From Meridianimarinicoccus marinus (GTDB lineage: Bacteria > Pseudomonadota > Alphaproteobacteria > Rhodobacterales > Rhodobacteraceae), in the NCBI RefSeq assembly GCF_040689105.1, contig NZ_JBFBVU010000009.1, forward strand, positions 1 to 64,000: DNA of 64,000 bases, given 5' to 3'. This document shows positions 24,835-33,355 of this stretch, piece after piece (the first letter of the stretch is position 1; the number at the start of each line of letters is the position of its first letter). The notes beneath the pieces are model-generated. The model was not told the origin of the DNA. It did no database searches and saw only the letters and a list, made by a program, of their open reading frames with translations. Position numbers and translations under genes: made by a program.

Positions 24835-25995
24835 CTACGCGCGGAAACTGTGGCGCAGACGGTCCAGCATGGACAGGCATTGGGCCAATTGATCCAGCGT
24901 CACGAACTCGTCGGGCTTGTGCGCCTGATCGATGGAACCGGGCCCGCAAATCACCGCGTCCATGCCGATCTGCTGGAACAATCCGGCTTCGGTTCCGAAG
25001 GGGACGGTGCCGGCGCGATTGGCACCGGTCAGCCGGAACACCAGATCGCGGGCAGCGTTGACTTCCATCGGGGTCAGGCCGGCCACTTCGCCCACCACCT
25101 CGGTGCGGATCTGCGCCAGCGGAGAGACCCGGCGCATCGCGGGCAAAAGCACGTCGCGCACATGGGCGGCAACCGCGTCGTTCACGAATTCCATGTCGCC
25201 GGGCAGGGTGGGGCGCATTTCCCACTCCAGTTCCGCATGACCGGCGATGACATTGTGAGCGTGGCCGCCTGACAGCCGTCCGACGTTGATTGTGGTGTAG
25301 GGCGGATCGAACTGCGTGGCCCCGGCGGCGCGGGTCTTCAGGGTCTCGCGCAACTCCAGCAGATGGGCGATGTAGCGTGCCGCGTATTCCACCGCGTTGA
25401 CGCCCCGGTGCGGGGCCGAGCCATGGCCTTCGGTCCCGGTGAAGGTCACGGTGTATTCGCAGCAGCCCTTGTGGCCGTCGATCACCTGCATCGAGGTCGG
25501 CTCGCCGATCAGGGCCAGGCCGGGGCGGATCTCGCGGGCGGCCAGAACCTCGACCAGATGGCGGGCACCAAGGCAGCCGACCTCCTCGTCATGGGTGAAG
25601 GCGAAATGGATGGGACGGGTTCGGGCGGCGTCGCGCAGCACGTCCAGCTTGGTCAGGCAGGCGGCGATGAAGCCCTTCATGTCGCAGGTGCCGCGCCCGT
25701 AGAGACGCCCGTCGCCTTCGGTCAGGGTGAAGGGATCGGTGGTCCAGGGCTGGTCCGCCACCGGCACAACGTCGCTATGGCCCGACAACACCAGCCCACC
25801 CGGCGCCTCCGGCCCGAGCGTGGCAAAGAGGTTGGCCTTGGTGCCGCTGGCATCCACCATCACCTCGACCCGCGCGCCGGCAGCTTCCAGCAGCGTCGCG
25901 ATATAGTGGATGGCCTCCATGTTGGAGCGCGACGAGACCGTGTTGAACCCCACCAGGTCGCCCAGGATCTGCCGGCAGTGCTCCAGATCGTCCAT
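24835..25995 (-). CDS. argE: M20 family deacetylase, acetylornithine deacetylase (ArgE)-like
   Basis: 386 residues of the M20 metallopeptidase family. Zinc-site motifs are LSGHSDVVP (H, then D in RGTCDMKGF), FTHDEEVGC (catalytic E and bridging ligand) and LIGEPTS, with the late histidine in DQAHKPDEFV. ArgE removes acetyl from N-acetylornithine. Its start lies 4 bases after the DoeA-like gene, so it may instead remove acetyl from N-acetyl-diaminobutyrate made by ectoine ring opening. Both roles fit the sequence, and the family call is firmer than the substrate. Confidence 0.8.
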   Translation of the reverse strand: MDDLEHCRQILGDLVGFNTVSSRSNMEAIHYIATLLEAAGARVEVMVDASGTKANLFATLGPEAPGGLVLSGHSDVVPVADQPWTTDPFTLTEGDGRLYGRGTCDMKGFIAACLTKLDVLRDAARTRPIHFAFTHDEEVGCLGARHLVEVLAAREIRPGLALIGEPTSMQVIDGHKGCCEYTVTFTGTEGHGSAPHRGVNAVEYAARYIAHLLELRETLKTRAAGATQFDPPYTTINVGRLSGGHAHNVIAGHAELEWEMRPTLPGDMEFVNDAVAAHVRDVLLPAMRRVSPLAQIRTEVVGEVAGLTPMEVNAARDLVFRLTGANRAGTVPFGTEAGLFQQIGMDAVICGPGSIDQAHKPDEFVTLDQLAQCLSMLDRLRHSFRA

Positions 25996-25999
25996 CTGC

Positions 26000-27184
26000 T
26001 CAATCCTTCACGAACAGCTTGCGGGGCACATTGCACAGCGGCTCGGCCGGGCCACCGTCGCGGATCAGGATGGTCTCGGTGGTCTCCAGCCCCCAGGTGT
26101 CCATCCACAGGCCGGGCATGAAATGGAAGGTCATGCCGGGTTCCAGAACGGTCTCATCAAAGGCGCGCAGCGACACCGTGTGCTCGCCCCAGTCCGGCGG
26201 ATAGCTCAGCCCCACGGCATAGCCGCAGCGGTTGGGTCGGTCGATGCCGACCTTCACCAGTTCCGCGTCCAGGGCGCGGGCGATGTCGCAGGCGCGGTTG
26301 CCGGCGCGGGCCACCTCGATCCCGGCGTTCAACCCTTCGGTCAGCGCCTCTGCGGCGTCCAGCATGAACTGCGGCGGTTTGCCGAAGAAGATCGACCTGC
26401 ACAGCGGCGCGTGATAGCGGCGGTAGCAGCCCGATTGCTCGATGAAGGTGGCCTCGCCCTGTTTCAGGGCCTCGCCGTTCCAGGTCAGATGCGGGGCCGA
26501 GGCGTCTTTGCCGGATGGCAGCAACGGCACGATGGCCGGGTAGTCGCCCCAGCTGTCATCCTCGCCCTGCACGGCGGTCTTGAACAGTTCTCCCACCAGT
26601 TCATGCTTGCGCATCCCCGGCTCGGCCAGTTCCATCGCCCGCCCGATCACCAGTTCCGAAATCCGCGCGGCGCGGCGCATGAAGTCAAGCTCGTCGGGGG
26701 ATTTCACCAGCCGTTGCCAGTTCACCAGCGTCGAGGCGTCGATGAACTGCGCCTTGGGCAGACCTTCGGCCAGCGCGGCAAAGGCGCGGGCGGTGAAGAA
26801 ATAGGTCTCCATCTCGACACCGATGCGCTTGTCACCAAAGCCCATGATCCGCAGGTGCGAGGCCAGATCGTCCATCGGGTGAATGTCCGGCGCCTGCACG
26901 TAGCGGTCGGCGTAATGCAGGATCTGCCCATCTTCCATCCAGACCGTGCGGCGCGCGCCGTTGCCGTCCATCAGGCGGCCCCACCAGAAAGGCGCGCCCT
27001 CCATTGTCAGGATCACCCCCTGATGCACATAGAAGGACCAGCCGTCATAGCCGGTCAGCCAATGCATGTTCGACGGGTTGGTCAGGAACAGCACATCGAT
27101 GCCGGCGTCCTGCATGGCGGCGCGGGTCAGCGCGATCCGCCGGTCGTATTCGGCCTGTGAAAAGGGAGCGTTTTCAATCGGCAT
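26000..27184 (-). CDS. doeA: M24 (creatinase/aminopeptidase P) family protein, ectoine hydrolase DoeA-like
   Basis: 394 residues from ATG 27184 (GGAGG upstream). The N-terminal creatinase domain contains FLTNPSNMHWLTGYDGWSFY. The C-terminal pita-bread domain contains GDYPAIVPLLPSGKDASAPH, IEQSGCYRRYHAPLCRSIF, GLSYPPDWGEHTVSL and MTFHFMPGLW. These closely resemble DoeA/EutD, which opens the ectoine ring to N-acetyl-diaminobutyrates. Several usual M24 metal ligands are replaced, as in that subgroup. It is paired with an ArgE-like deacetylase rather than the usual DoeB. Other M24 hydrolase activities cannot be excluded. Confidence 0.68.
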   Translation of the reverse strand: MPIENAPFSQAEYDRRIALTRAAMQDAGIDVLFLTNPSNMHWLTGYDGWSFYVHQGVILTMEGAPFWWGRLMDGNGARRTVWMEDGQILHYADRYVQAPDIHPMDDLASHLRIMGFGDKRIGVEMETYFFTARAFAALAEGLPKAQFIDASTLVNWQRLVKSPDELDFMRRAARISELVIGRAMELAEPGMRKHELVGELFKTAVQGEDDSWGDYPAIVPLLPSGKDASAPHLTWNGEALKQGEATFIEQSGCYRRYHAPLCRSIFFGKPPQFMLDAAEALTEGLNAGIEVARAGNRACDIARALDAELVKVGIDRPNRCGYAVGLSYPPDWGEHTVSLRAFDETVLEPGMTFHFMPGLWMDTWGLETTETILIRDGGPAEPLCNVPRKLFVKD

Positions 27185-27280
27185 TGCGACCTCCGGTTGC
27201 GGCATCTGCCCGCCCACAGTGGAAGGCCCGGCGAAAGCGCGTCAACCGGATTCGCGGGCGGTGCGCCGGGGCGAAACGGA

Positions 27281-27309
27281 AAACGGGTCCGCCTTTGGAG
27301 CGGACCCGT
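27281..27309 (-). terminator. Intrinsic terminator of the ribose-type ABC operon
   Basis: Perfect 10-base arms ACGGGTCCGC (27283-27292) and GCGGACCCGT (27300-27309) with a 7-base loop. On the minus strand the stem is followed by TTTCCGTTT. It lies about 55 bases after the stop of the binding-protein gene, so it ends the leftward fucose-type operon. Confidence 0.75.
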
Positions 27310-27363
27310 CCGGTTAGTTAATTGTGGCCGGCGGGGACAAAGCGACCGCCAGCCAGGGCCAGA

Positions 27364-28302
27364 TCAGTCGTACAGAACCGCCTGGATCTTGGGATCGTCG
27401 ATGTTGGTGGCATCGTAGTAGTAGAAGCCGGTGTCGATGATCGGCGGCAGGGTTTCGCCGTTGATCGCCTTGACCGCCGCCATCACGGTTTCATAGCCGA
27501 TGCCCACCGGGTTCTGGGTGATTGCGCCGGACATGAGGCCTTCGCGGATGGCATCCTTCTGCGCCTTGCCGCTGTCATAGCCGATCACCACCAGACCCTC
27601 GGTGCCCAGTTCGCGCACCGCGTTGACCACGCCGATGGCCGAGCCCTCGTTGGTGCCGAACATGCCCTTCAGGTCGGGGTTGGCCACCAGGATGGCCTTG
27701 GCCACCTCGGTTGATTGCAACTGGTCGCCGGCACCGTATTGAACGGTCACGACTTCGACGTCGGGATAGGCTTCTTCCATGCGGTTGAGAAAGCCGTCCC
27801 GACGGTCGATCCCGGTACGCGAGGTCTGGTCATGGGCGACCACGGCCACCTTGCCCGCGCCGCCGATCATCTCGGCCATCTTGTCGGCGGCCAGGGCCGC
27901 GGCGGCAACGTTGTCGGTGGTGGCGGTGGTCACCGGGATGTCACTGTCGACACCGCTGTCGAAGGCCACGATCGGAATGCCGCTTTCATGGGCGTCGCGC
28001 AGGATCGGGATCGCCGCCTGGCTGTCGAGCGCGGCAAAGCCGATGGCCTTGGGCGAATTGGCCAGCGCGGCCGACAGCATGTCGATCTGGCGGTCGACCA
28101 TGGTTTCATTGTCGGGGCCTTCAAAGGTGATGCGCACACCGGCCTCGGAGGCGGCCTGATCGGCGCCGGCCTTCACCGCCTGCCAGAACTGGTGCTGGAA
28201 GCCTTTCGAAATCAGTGGAATATAGACCTCCTGGGCGGCCAGCGGGCTGGCGACGAGGCCGGAAATGGCGAGAGCGCCAAGTAGGGTACGACGGGACAAC
28301 AT
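27364..28302 (-). CDS. Sugar ABC transporter substrate-binding protein (RbsB type)
   Basis: 312 residues from ATG 28302, preceded by GGAGG. The signal peptide is MLSRRTLLGALAISGLVASPLAA. The mature domain starts EVYIPLISKGFQHQFWQAVKAG and has the periplasmic-binding-protein type 1 features of ribose/xylose receptors: IDMLSAALANSPKAIGFAAL, PIVAFDSGVDSD, GMFGTNEGSAIGVVNAV. It is the last gene of an operon with CUT2 permease and ATPase, an SDR and a UxaA-type dehydratase. The neighbouring fucose genes suggest L-fucose or a similar deoxy sugar as ligand. Confidence 0.87.
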   Translation of the reverse strand: MLSRRTLLGALAISGLVASPLAAQEVYIPLISKGFQHQFWQAVKAGADQAASEAGVRITFEGPDNETMVDRQIDMLSAALANSPKAIGFAALDSQAAIPILRDAHESGIPIVAFDSGVDSDIPVTTATTDNVAAAALAADKMAEMIGGAGKVAVVAHDQTSRTGIDRRDGFLNRMEEAYPDVEVVTVQYGAGDQLQSTEVAKAILVANPDLKGMFGTNEGSAIGVVNAVRELGTEGLVVIGYDSGKAQKDAIREGLMSGAITQNPVGIGYETVMAAVKAINGETLPPIIDTGFYYYDATNIDDPKIQAVLYD

Positions 28303-28364
28303 ATGTTTTTCCTCCGGTTGCGTGTCTGGGGCGCGGGGGTTGGGTCCCCCGTCATGTGATGAAT

Positions 28365-29375
28365 TCAATTGGATCTGCGGCGGCGCAGCATATCGGCATA
28401 GACCGCCAGGATGATGATCGCGCCGGTGACGACGGTCTGCCATTCCTGGGCCACCGACAGCACCCGCAGCCCGTTGGTCAGCACCGCCATGATCAGCGCG
28501 CCGATGAGCGAGCCCATGATGGAGCCGCGCCCGCCCGACAGCGAGGTGCCGCCGATGACCACCGCGGCGATGGCTTCCAGTTCATAGCCCAGCCCCAGCG
28601 CCGGTTGCGCCGAGTTGAGGCGCGAGGCGATCAGCAGGCCCGCAATGCCGACGATGGCGCCCGCCAGCGAATAGATGGCGATCTTCCAGCGAATGGTGTT
28701 GACGCCGGACAGGCGCACGGCCTCTTCGTTGGACCCAAGCGCGAAGGTATAGCGGCCAAGGGCGGTGCGTTGCAGCACATAGGCCGCGGCACCCGCCACG
28801 AGGAACAGGATCAGCACGCCGTTAGGGATCGGGGCGAAGGGCAGGATCTCGCCGATCAGGGAGCCGCGCGAAATGTCGGAAAATCCCGGCGTGTCGTTGA
28901 AATAGATCGGCCGGGTGCCCGAGATGATCAGCGACATGCCCTTGAGGATCAGCATCATGCCCAGCGTTGCAATGAAGGGCGGGATCTTCATCCGCGCGAT
29001 GAAGCTGCCCGAGCAGAAGCCGCAGGCCGCGCCCGCGCCGATGGCCGCCAGCACGCCCAGCGGCAGGGGCAGCCCGGCATAGGTCAGCACGACGCCCGCG
29101 ATCACGGCGGTGAAGGTCATCATCGTGCCCAGCGACAGGTCGATGCCGCCGGTGATGATGATCAGCGTGGCCGCCACCGCCAGCACGCCATTGACGCTGG
29201 TGGCCTGCAGAATGGCGATCATGTTCGACATCTGCATGAAGTTGGGCGAGGCCAGCGAGAACACCGCCAGCAGCACGATCAGCGAGGCAAAGGCCAGCAC
29301 CCGTTGGTGCGCCACGGCGGCCCCGATGCGGCCCAAGACGGTTGGGGAGGTCGGGGCATTTGTGGTTGCGGTCAT
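28365..29375 (-). CDS. Sugar ABC transporter permease (RbsC type)
   Basis: 336 residues from ATG 29375 (MTATTNAPTSPTVLGRIGAA). About ten membrane helices form the CUT2 permease fold. Typical segments are ITGGIDLSLGTMMTFTAVI, MKIPPFIATLGMMLILKG, SNEEAVRLSGVNTIRWKI and VIGGTSLSGGRGSIMGSLIG. It forms the membrane channel for the RbsA/RbsB-type partners on either side. The start lies immediately after the stop of the ATPase gene. Confidence 0.88.
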   Translation of the reverse strand: MTATTNAPTSPTVLGRIGAAVAHQRVLAFASLIVLLAVFSLASPNFMQMSNMIAILQATSVNGVLAVAATLIIITGGIDLSLGTMMTFTAVIAGVVLTYAGLPLPLGVLAAIGAGAACGFCSGSFIARMKIPPFIATLGMMLILKGMSLIISGTRPIYFNDTPGFSDISRGSLIGEILPFAPIPNGVLILFLVAGAAAYVLQRTALGRYTFALGSNEEAVRLSGVNTIRWKIAIYSLAGAIVGIAGLLIASRLNSAQPALGLGYELEAIAAVVIGGTSLSGGRGSIMGSLIGALIMAVLTNGLRVLSVAQEWQTVVTGAIIILAVYADMLRRRRSN

Positions 29376-29376
29376 T

Positions 29377-30897
29377 TCAGTCTCCTGTCGGCGCCATGAC
29401 GGCTTCACGCCGTGTCGCCAGCTCCATGATCTGTTCCTGAGACGTGCCAGCACCGCCGGGAAGTATACCGGTCAGCCGGCCCTCGCACATCACCGCGATG
29501 CGGTGGCTCAGCCGCAGCACCTCGGGCAGTTCCGACGAGATCACGATGATCGTCTTGCCCTCGGCGGCAAGTTGTTCCAGCAGGCGGTAGATTTCGGATT
29601 TCGCGCCGACGTCGATGCCGCGCGTGGGTTCGTCGAAAATCAGGATATCGCAGTCACGCTCCAGCCATTTGGCAATGACGACCTTCTGCTGGTTGCCCCC
29701 CGACAACAGCCGCGCCGGTTGCTGGTCCGAGGGTGTGCGGATGCCCAGCCGCTGGATGTAGTCCTTGGCGGTGGCTTCCATCCCGGCCTCGTCCAGCACG
29801 CCCATGCGCGAGGTGAACCGCTGAAGGCTGGCCATGGCGATATTGGCGCGCACCGACATGTCCAGCGCCAGCCCGAAATGCTTGCGATCCTCGGACAGAT
29901 AGCCAATGCCGGCGGCCACCGCGTCATGCGGAGCGCGGATGCGGACCTCGCGCCCGTGCACGGTGATGGTGCCCGCGTCCTTGAGATCGGCGCCGAAGAT
30001 GGCGCGCGCGACCTCGGTCCGGCCCGCGCCCATCAGCCCGGCAAAGCCCAGGATCTCGCCGCGCCGCACCTCGAAGCTGACGTCCTTGATCTCGTGGCCC
30101 CGGCGCAGGCCCTCGACCTTCAGCGCCACTTCTGCACCGGACAGGTCGGGCACAGCGGGCGGCTGTTCCGAGACCTCGCGCCCCACCATCAGCGCGATGA
30201 TCTGCGACAGCGGTGTTTCGGCAGCGGGCACGGTGTCGATCCAGGCGCCGTCGCGCATGACGGTCACCCGGTCGGCGATGCGCTTGATCTCGTCCATGCG
30301 GTGGCTGATGTAGACGATGCCGACGCCATCGGCCTTCAGTTGTGCGATGACCTCGAACAACTCGGCGATCTCGGCGTCGTTCAGGGCGGCGGTGGGTTCG
30401 TCCATGATCAGGACGCGGGGGCGATAGGACAGTGCCTTGGCAATCTCGATCAACTGCTGGCGGGCGATGGTCTGGCCGCCGACATGGGACTTGGGATCGA
30501 TCTTCAGGTTCATCGCGGCGAAGATCTCGGCGGTCTGCCGGTTCAGCGCGGCTTCGTCCAGACGGCCGAAACTGCGCCGGGGTTCGCGCCCGATCAGCAC
30601 GTTCTGCGCGGCGGTCAGATCGTTCATCAAGCTCAACTCCTGATGGATGATGCCGATGCCCAGATCCTGTGCCTCGCGGGGCGAGGACGGGGCGGCGGGT
30701 TTGCCAGCCACCCGGATCTGGCCGCCGTCGCGCGGGTAGATGCCCGACAGGATCTTCATCAGCGTGGATTTGCCCGCGCCGTTTTCGCCCATCAGGGCGT
30801 GAACCTCACCCGGATACAGATCGAATTGCACGTTGCGCAGGGCGTGAACGCCCGGAAAGCGCTTTTCGATCCCTGTCATTTCAACCAGTGGTGTCAT
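29377..30897 (-). CDS. Sugar ABC transporter ATP-binding protein (RbsA type, two ATPase domains)
   Basis: 506 residues with two fused ABC domains, as in CUT2 importers. The first has Walker A GENGAGKST, signature TIARQQLIEIAKAL and Walker B VLIMDEPTAAL. The second has the degenerate P-loop GLMGAGRTE, signature LLSGGNQQKV and ILIFDEPTRGIDVG. The asymmetry is normal for this group. It powers the importer encoded with the permease and binding protein. It follows the SDR gene by 31 bases in the same operon. Confidence 0.9.
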   Translation of the reverse strand: MTPLVEMTGIEKRFPGVHALRNVQFDLYPGEVHALMGENGAGKSTLMKILSGIYPRDGGQIRVAGKPAAPSSPREAQDLGIGIIHQELSLMNDLTAAQNVLIGREPRRSFGRLDEAALNRQTAEIFAAMNLKIDPKSHVGGQTIARQQLIEIAKALSYRPRVLIMDEPTAALNDAEIAELFEVIAQLKADGVGIVYISHRMDEIKRIADRVTVMRDGAWIDTVPAAETPLSQIIALMVGREVSEQPPAVPDLSGAEVALKVEGLRRGHEIKDVSFEVRRGEILGFAGLMGAGRTEVARAIFGADLKDAGTITVHGREVRIRAPHDAVAAGIGYLSEDRKHFGLALDMSVRANIAMASLQRFTSRMGVLDEAGMEATAKDYIQRLGIRTPSDQQPARLLSGGNQQKVVIAKWLERDCDILIFDEPTRGIDVGAKSEIYRLLEQLAAEGKTIIVISSELPEVLRLSHRIAVMCEGRLTGILPGGAGTSQEQIMELATRREAVMAPTGD

Positions 30898-30928
30898 CGT
30901 TCAAGCCCTCCCTTGCTCGAACCCGCGC

Positions 30929-31675
30929 CTATATTGTGACGCCTCCATCAACCAGAATGGCTTGCCCGGTGACGAAACGGCTGCCGTCGCCAAGCAGATG
31001 CAGGACGGTGGGTGTCATGTCGTCCACCGTGGCCAGCCGGCCCATGGGCTGGCGGGCGATGAAATCTTTCTCGGCCTGCTCCGGATTGGCGGCAGCGGCA
31101 ATCCGGCCGCGCAGCGATGGCGTATCCACGGTGCCCGGACACAGCGCGTTGCAGCGCACACCTTTGGTCACGAAATCGGCAGCGATGGCCTTGGTCAGCC
31201 CGATCACGGCAGCCTTGGTCGCGCCATATGCGGTGCGGTTGGGAAACCCCTTTACCGAGGACGCCATCGAGGCCACGTTCAGGATCGCGGCGGTGCCGGT
31301 GGTCTCGGCCCGGCGCAACATTCCGGGTAGGAAAGCGCGGCAGGTGCGCACCATCGAGGTGACGTTGATCTCGTTGGAAAAGGCCCAATCCTCGTCCGAC
31401 ACGTCCAGGATCGTGCCGTGGTGCACGAAGCCCGCACAGTTGAACAGCCCGTCCAGATCCGGCAGCTCGGCGGCCAGCGCCGTGATGGCGGCGGCGTCGG
31501 TCACATCCAGCAGGCGGGTCTCGATGCCCTCGGTCCCCGCGAGGCTGTCCAGCGCGGCTTGGTTGATGTCGGTGGCAATCACCCGCGCGCCCTGCGCAGC
31601 GGCGGCCAGGGACGAGGCCCGTCCAATACCCTGCCCGCAGGCGGTCATCAGGATGGTTTTTCCGGCAAAAGTCAT
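30929..31675 (-). CDS. SDR oxidoreductase, 2-keto-3-deoxy-L-fuconate dehydrogenase-like
   Basis: 248 residues. The cofactor loop TACGQGIGRA, FNCAGFVHHGTILD, the catalytic VNVASMASSVKGFPNRTAYGATK segment and the end GQAILVDGGVTI follow the DHRS6/2-keto-3-deoxy-L-fuconate dehydrogenase branch. Its reaction would be NAD-dependent oxidation of 2-keto-3-deoxy-L-fuconate to the 2,4-diketo acid. The acidic DIN after strand two supports NAD. Gene order (UxaA-type dehydratase just upstream, importer downstream, fucose genes divergent) fits. A hydroxybutyrate-type substrate is the main alternative. Confidence 0.75.
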   Translation of the reverse strand: MTFAGKTILMTACGQGIGRASSLAAAAQGARVIATDINQAALDSLAGTEGIETRLLDVTDAAAITALAAELPDLDGLFNCAGFVHHGTILDVSDEDWAFSNEINVTSMVRTCRAFLPGMLRRAETTGTAAILNVASMASSVKGFPNRTAYGATKAAVIGLTKAIAADFVTKGVRCNALCPGTVDTPSLRGRIAAAANPEQAEKDFIARQPMGRLATVDDMTPTVLHLLGDGSRFVTGQAILVDGGVTI

Positions 31676-31700
31676 TGTGTCTGTCTCTCGTCCTTTGCGC

Positions 31701-33224
31701 TCACATCACCGCGCCGATTTGCCAGGGGACGAATTCCACCCCGCCAAAGCCCAGCTCTTCGCTTTTCGTTTTCTCGCCCGAAGCGATGCGCAGGAACAGG
31801 TCGTAGATCTCGCGGCCCTTGTCCTCGATCGAGATCCCGTCGGTCACGATGTCGCCGCAGTTGACGTCCATGTCGTCTTTCAGGCGGGCGTACATCTCGC
31901 TGTTGGTGGCGATCTTGATGCCCGGCACCGGCTGGTAGCCCGAGACCGAGCCGCGCCCGGTGGTGAAGGCGATCAGATTGGCGCCGGAGGCGATCTGGCC
32001 GGTGACCGAACAGGGGTCGAAGCCGGGGCTGTCCATGAAGACGAAGCCGGGGGTGTCGATGGCCTCGGCGAACAGATAGACGCCGCTCAGCGGTGCGGTG
32101 CCGCTTTTGGCGACCGCGCCCAGGGATTTCTCAAGGATGGTCGTCAGCCCGCCGCGCTTGTTGCCGGGGGAGGGGTTGTTGTCCATCTCGCCACCGTTGC
32201 GGGCGCAGTAGTCTTCCCACCAGCGCACGCGGGCAATCAGTTTCTCGCCGACCTCGGGGCTGACGGCGCGGCGCGTCAAAAGATGTTCGGCGCCATAAAT
32301 CTCAGAGGTTTCCGACAGGATCGTGGTGCCGCCCTGGCGCACCAACAGATCCGAGGCCGCCCCAAGCGCCGGGTTCGCGGTGATGCCGGAATAGCCGTCC
32401 GAGCCGCCGCATTGCATGCCCAGCGTCAGGGCCGAGGCGGGCGCGGTGCTGCGGGTGGCGCGATTGGCGATCTCGCCGATGCCGCGCAACTCCTCCAGCC
32501 CCTTGTTGATGGTGGCACGGGTGCCGCCCTGGTGCTGTATGGTCATGTAGCGCAGCGCGCCATCGGCCCGGATCGGCCGGTTGCCCACCAGATCGGCGAT
32601 CTGCATGACCTCGCAGCCCAACCCGATCAGCAGGATACCGCCGAAATTCGGATGCCGGGCATAGCCCTGAAGGGTGCGGAACAGCGTGGCATAGCCTTCG
32701 CCCGTCGCGGACATGCCACAGCCGGTGCCATGCGTGATCGGCACGATGCCATCGATGTTGGGGAATTCGTCCAGCAGGCCCGATTTCTCGGCGGCTTCGG
32801 CGACAAAGCGCGCCACCGATCCCGAACAGTTCACCGAGGTCAGGATGCCAAGGTAATTGCGGGTTCCGACGCGGCCGTCGGCGCGGGCGTAGCCTTGGAA
32901 GGTATCCGAATTCCCGGCCTCGGGCAGCGCGCGGGTGTCGGCACAGAAGGCATAATCCTGATGATGGTCGCCCATGCCCAGATTGTGGGTATGGATGTGG
33001 TCGCCCGGCGCGATCGCGGCCTTGGCCTGCCCGATGATCTGGCCATAGCGCAGCACGTTTTCCCCGGCGGCGATGGCCTGGGTGCAGATCTTGTGCCCAC
33101 GCGCGACAGGCTGCGGCAAGCCGATGTCCAAGCCGTCGATCAGGACCCCCTGCGGCAGGTCCGCCAATGCCACCACAAGATTGTCTTGCGGACTCAGGCG
33201 GATCACGCTGGATCGTGCAGACAT
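31701..33224 (-). CDS. UxaA family dehydratase (altronate dehydratase-like)
   Basis: 507 residues from ATG 33224, with AAGGAAG upstream. A short N-terminal SAF domain (about 1-90, with HIHTHNLGMGDH) precedes the catalytic UxaA domain, with VNCSGSVARFVAE, ITHGTGCGMSATGEG, LGCEVMQIADLV, GMQCGGSDGYSGITANPALG and FTTGRGSVSGYQPVPGIKI. Conserved cysteines suit the metal or Fe-S site of this family, whose known members dehydrate altronate and galactarate. Here it heads an operon with a 2-keto-3-deoxy-L-fuconate-type SDR and a sugar importer. It may dehydrate L-fuconate in place of the usual enolase-superfamily enzyme. That role is inferred from context. Confidence 0.78.
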   Translation of the reverse strand: MSARSSVIRLSPQDNLVVALADLPQGVLIDGLDIGLPQPVARGHKICTQAIAAGENVLRYGQIIGQAKAAIAPGDHIHTHNLGMGDHHQDYAFCADTRALPEAGNSDTFQGYARADGRVGTRNYLGILTSVNCSGSVARFVAEAAEKSGLLDEFPNIDGIVPITHGTGCGMSATGEGYATLFRTLQGYARHPNFGGILLIGLGCEVMQIADLVGNRPIRADGALRYMTIQHQGGTRATINKGLEELRGIGEIANRATRSTAPASALTLGMQCGGSDGYSGITANPALGAASDLLVRQGGTTILSETSEIYGAEHLLTRRAVSPEVGEKLIARVRWWEDYCARNGGEMDNNPSPGNKRGGLTTILEKSLGAVAKSGTAPLSGVYLFAEAIDTPGFVFMDSPGFDPCSVTGQIASGANLIAFTTGRGSVSGYQPVPGIKIATNSEMYARLKDDMDVNCGDIVTDGISIEDKGREIYDLFLRIASGEKTKSEELGFGGVEFVPWQIGAVM

Positions 33225-33274
33225 GGCGGCTTCCTTTCGTGCAGCAGTCCGACGAGTCGTAGACGAATTCCGCC

Positions 33275-33308
33275 GCACCTGTCAACTGGCATGTTAGTTG
33301 ACAGGTGC
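33275..33308. promoter_or_regulatory. Perfect 13-base-arm inverted repeat in the divergent fucose-type promoter
   Basis: GCACCTGTCAACT (33275-33287) and AGTTGACAGGTGC (33296-33308) are exact reverse complements separated by GGCATGTT. The site is 51 bases from the dehydratase start (33224) and 48 from the first GntR start (33356), almost centred between them. TGTCAAC/GTTGACA cores in such a position are typical regulator sites. One or both tandem GntR proteins are the obvious candidates. Binding is inferred. Confidence 0.7.
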
Positions 33309-33355
33309 AGATTCCTGTGGCAGGGTCGCTGCACGGTTGCAAGGGAAGACTGCGC

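Noticed and set aside
22940..24892. 650-codon plus-strand frame opposite the aldehyde dehydrogenase
   Set aside because: Shadow of a full-length, motif-complete enzyme on the other strand.
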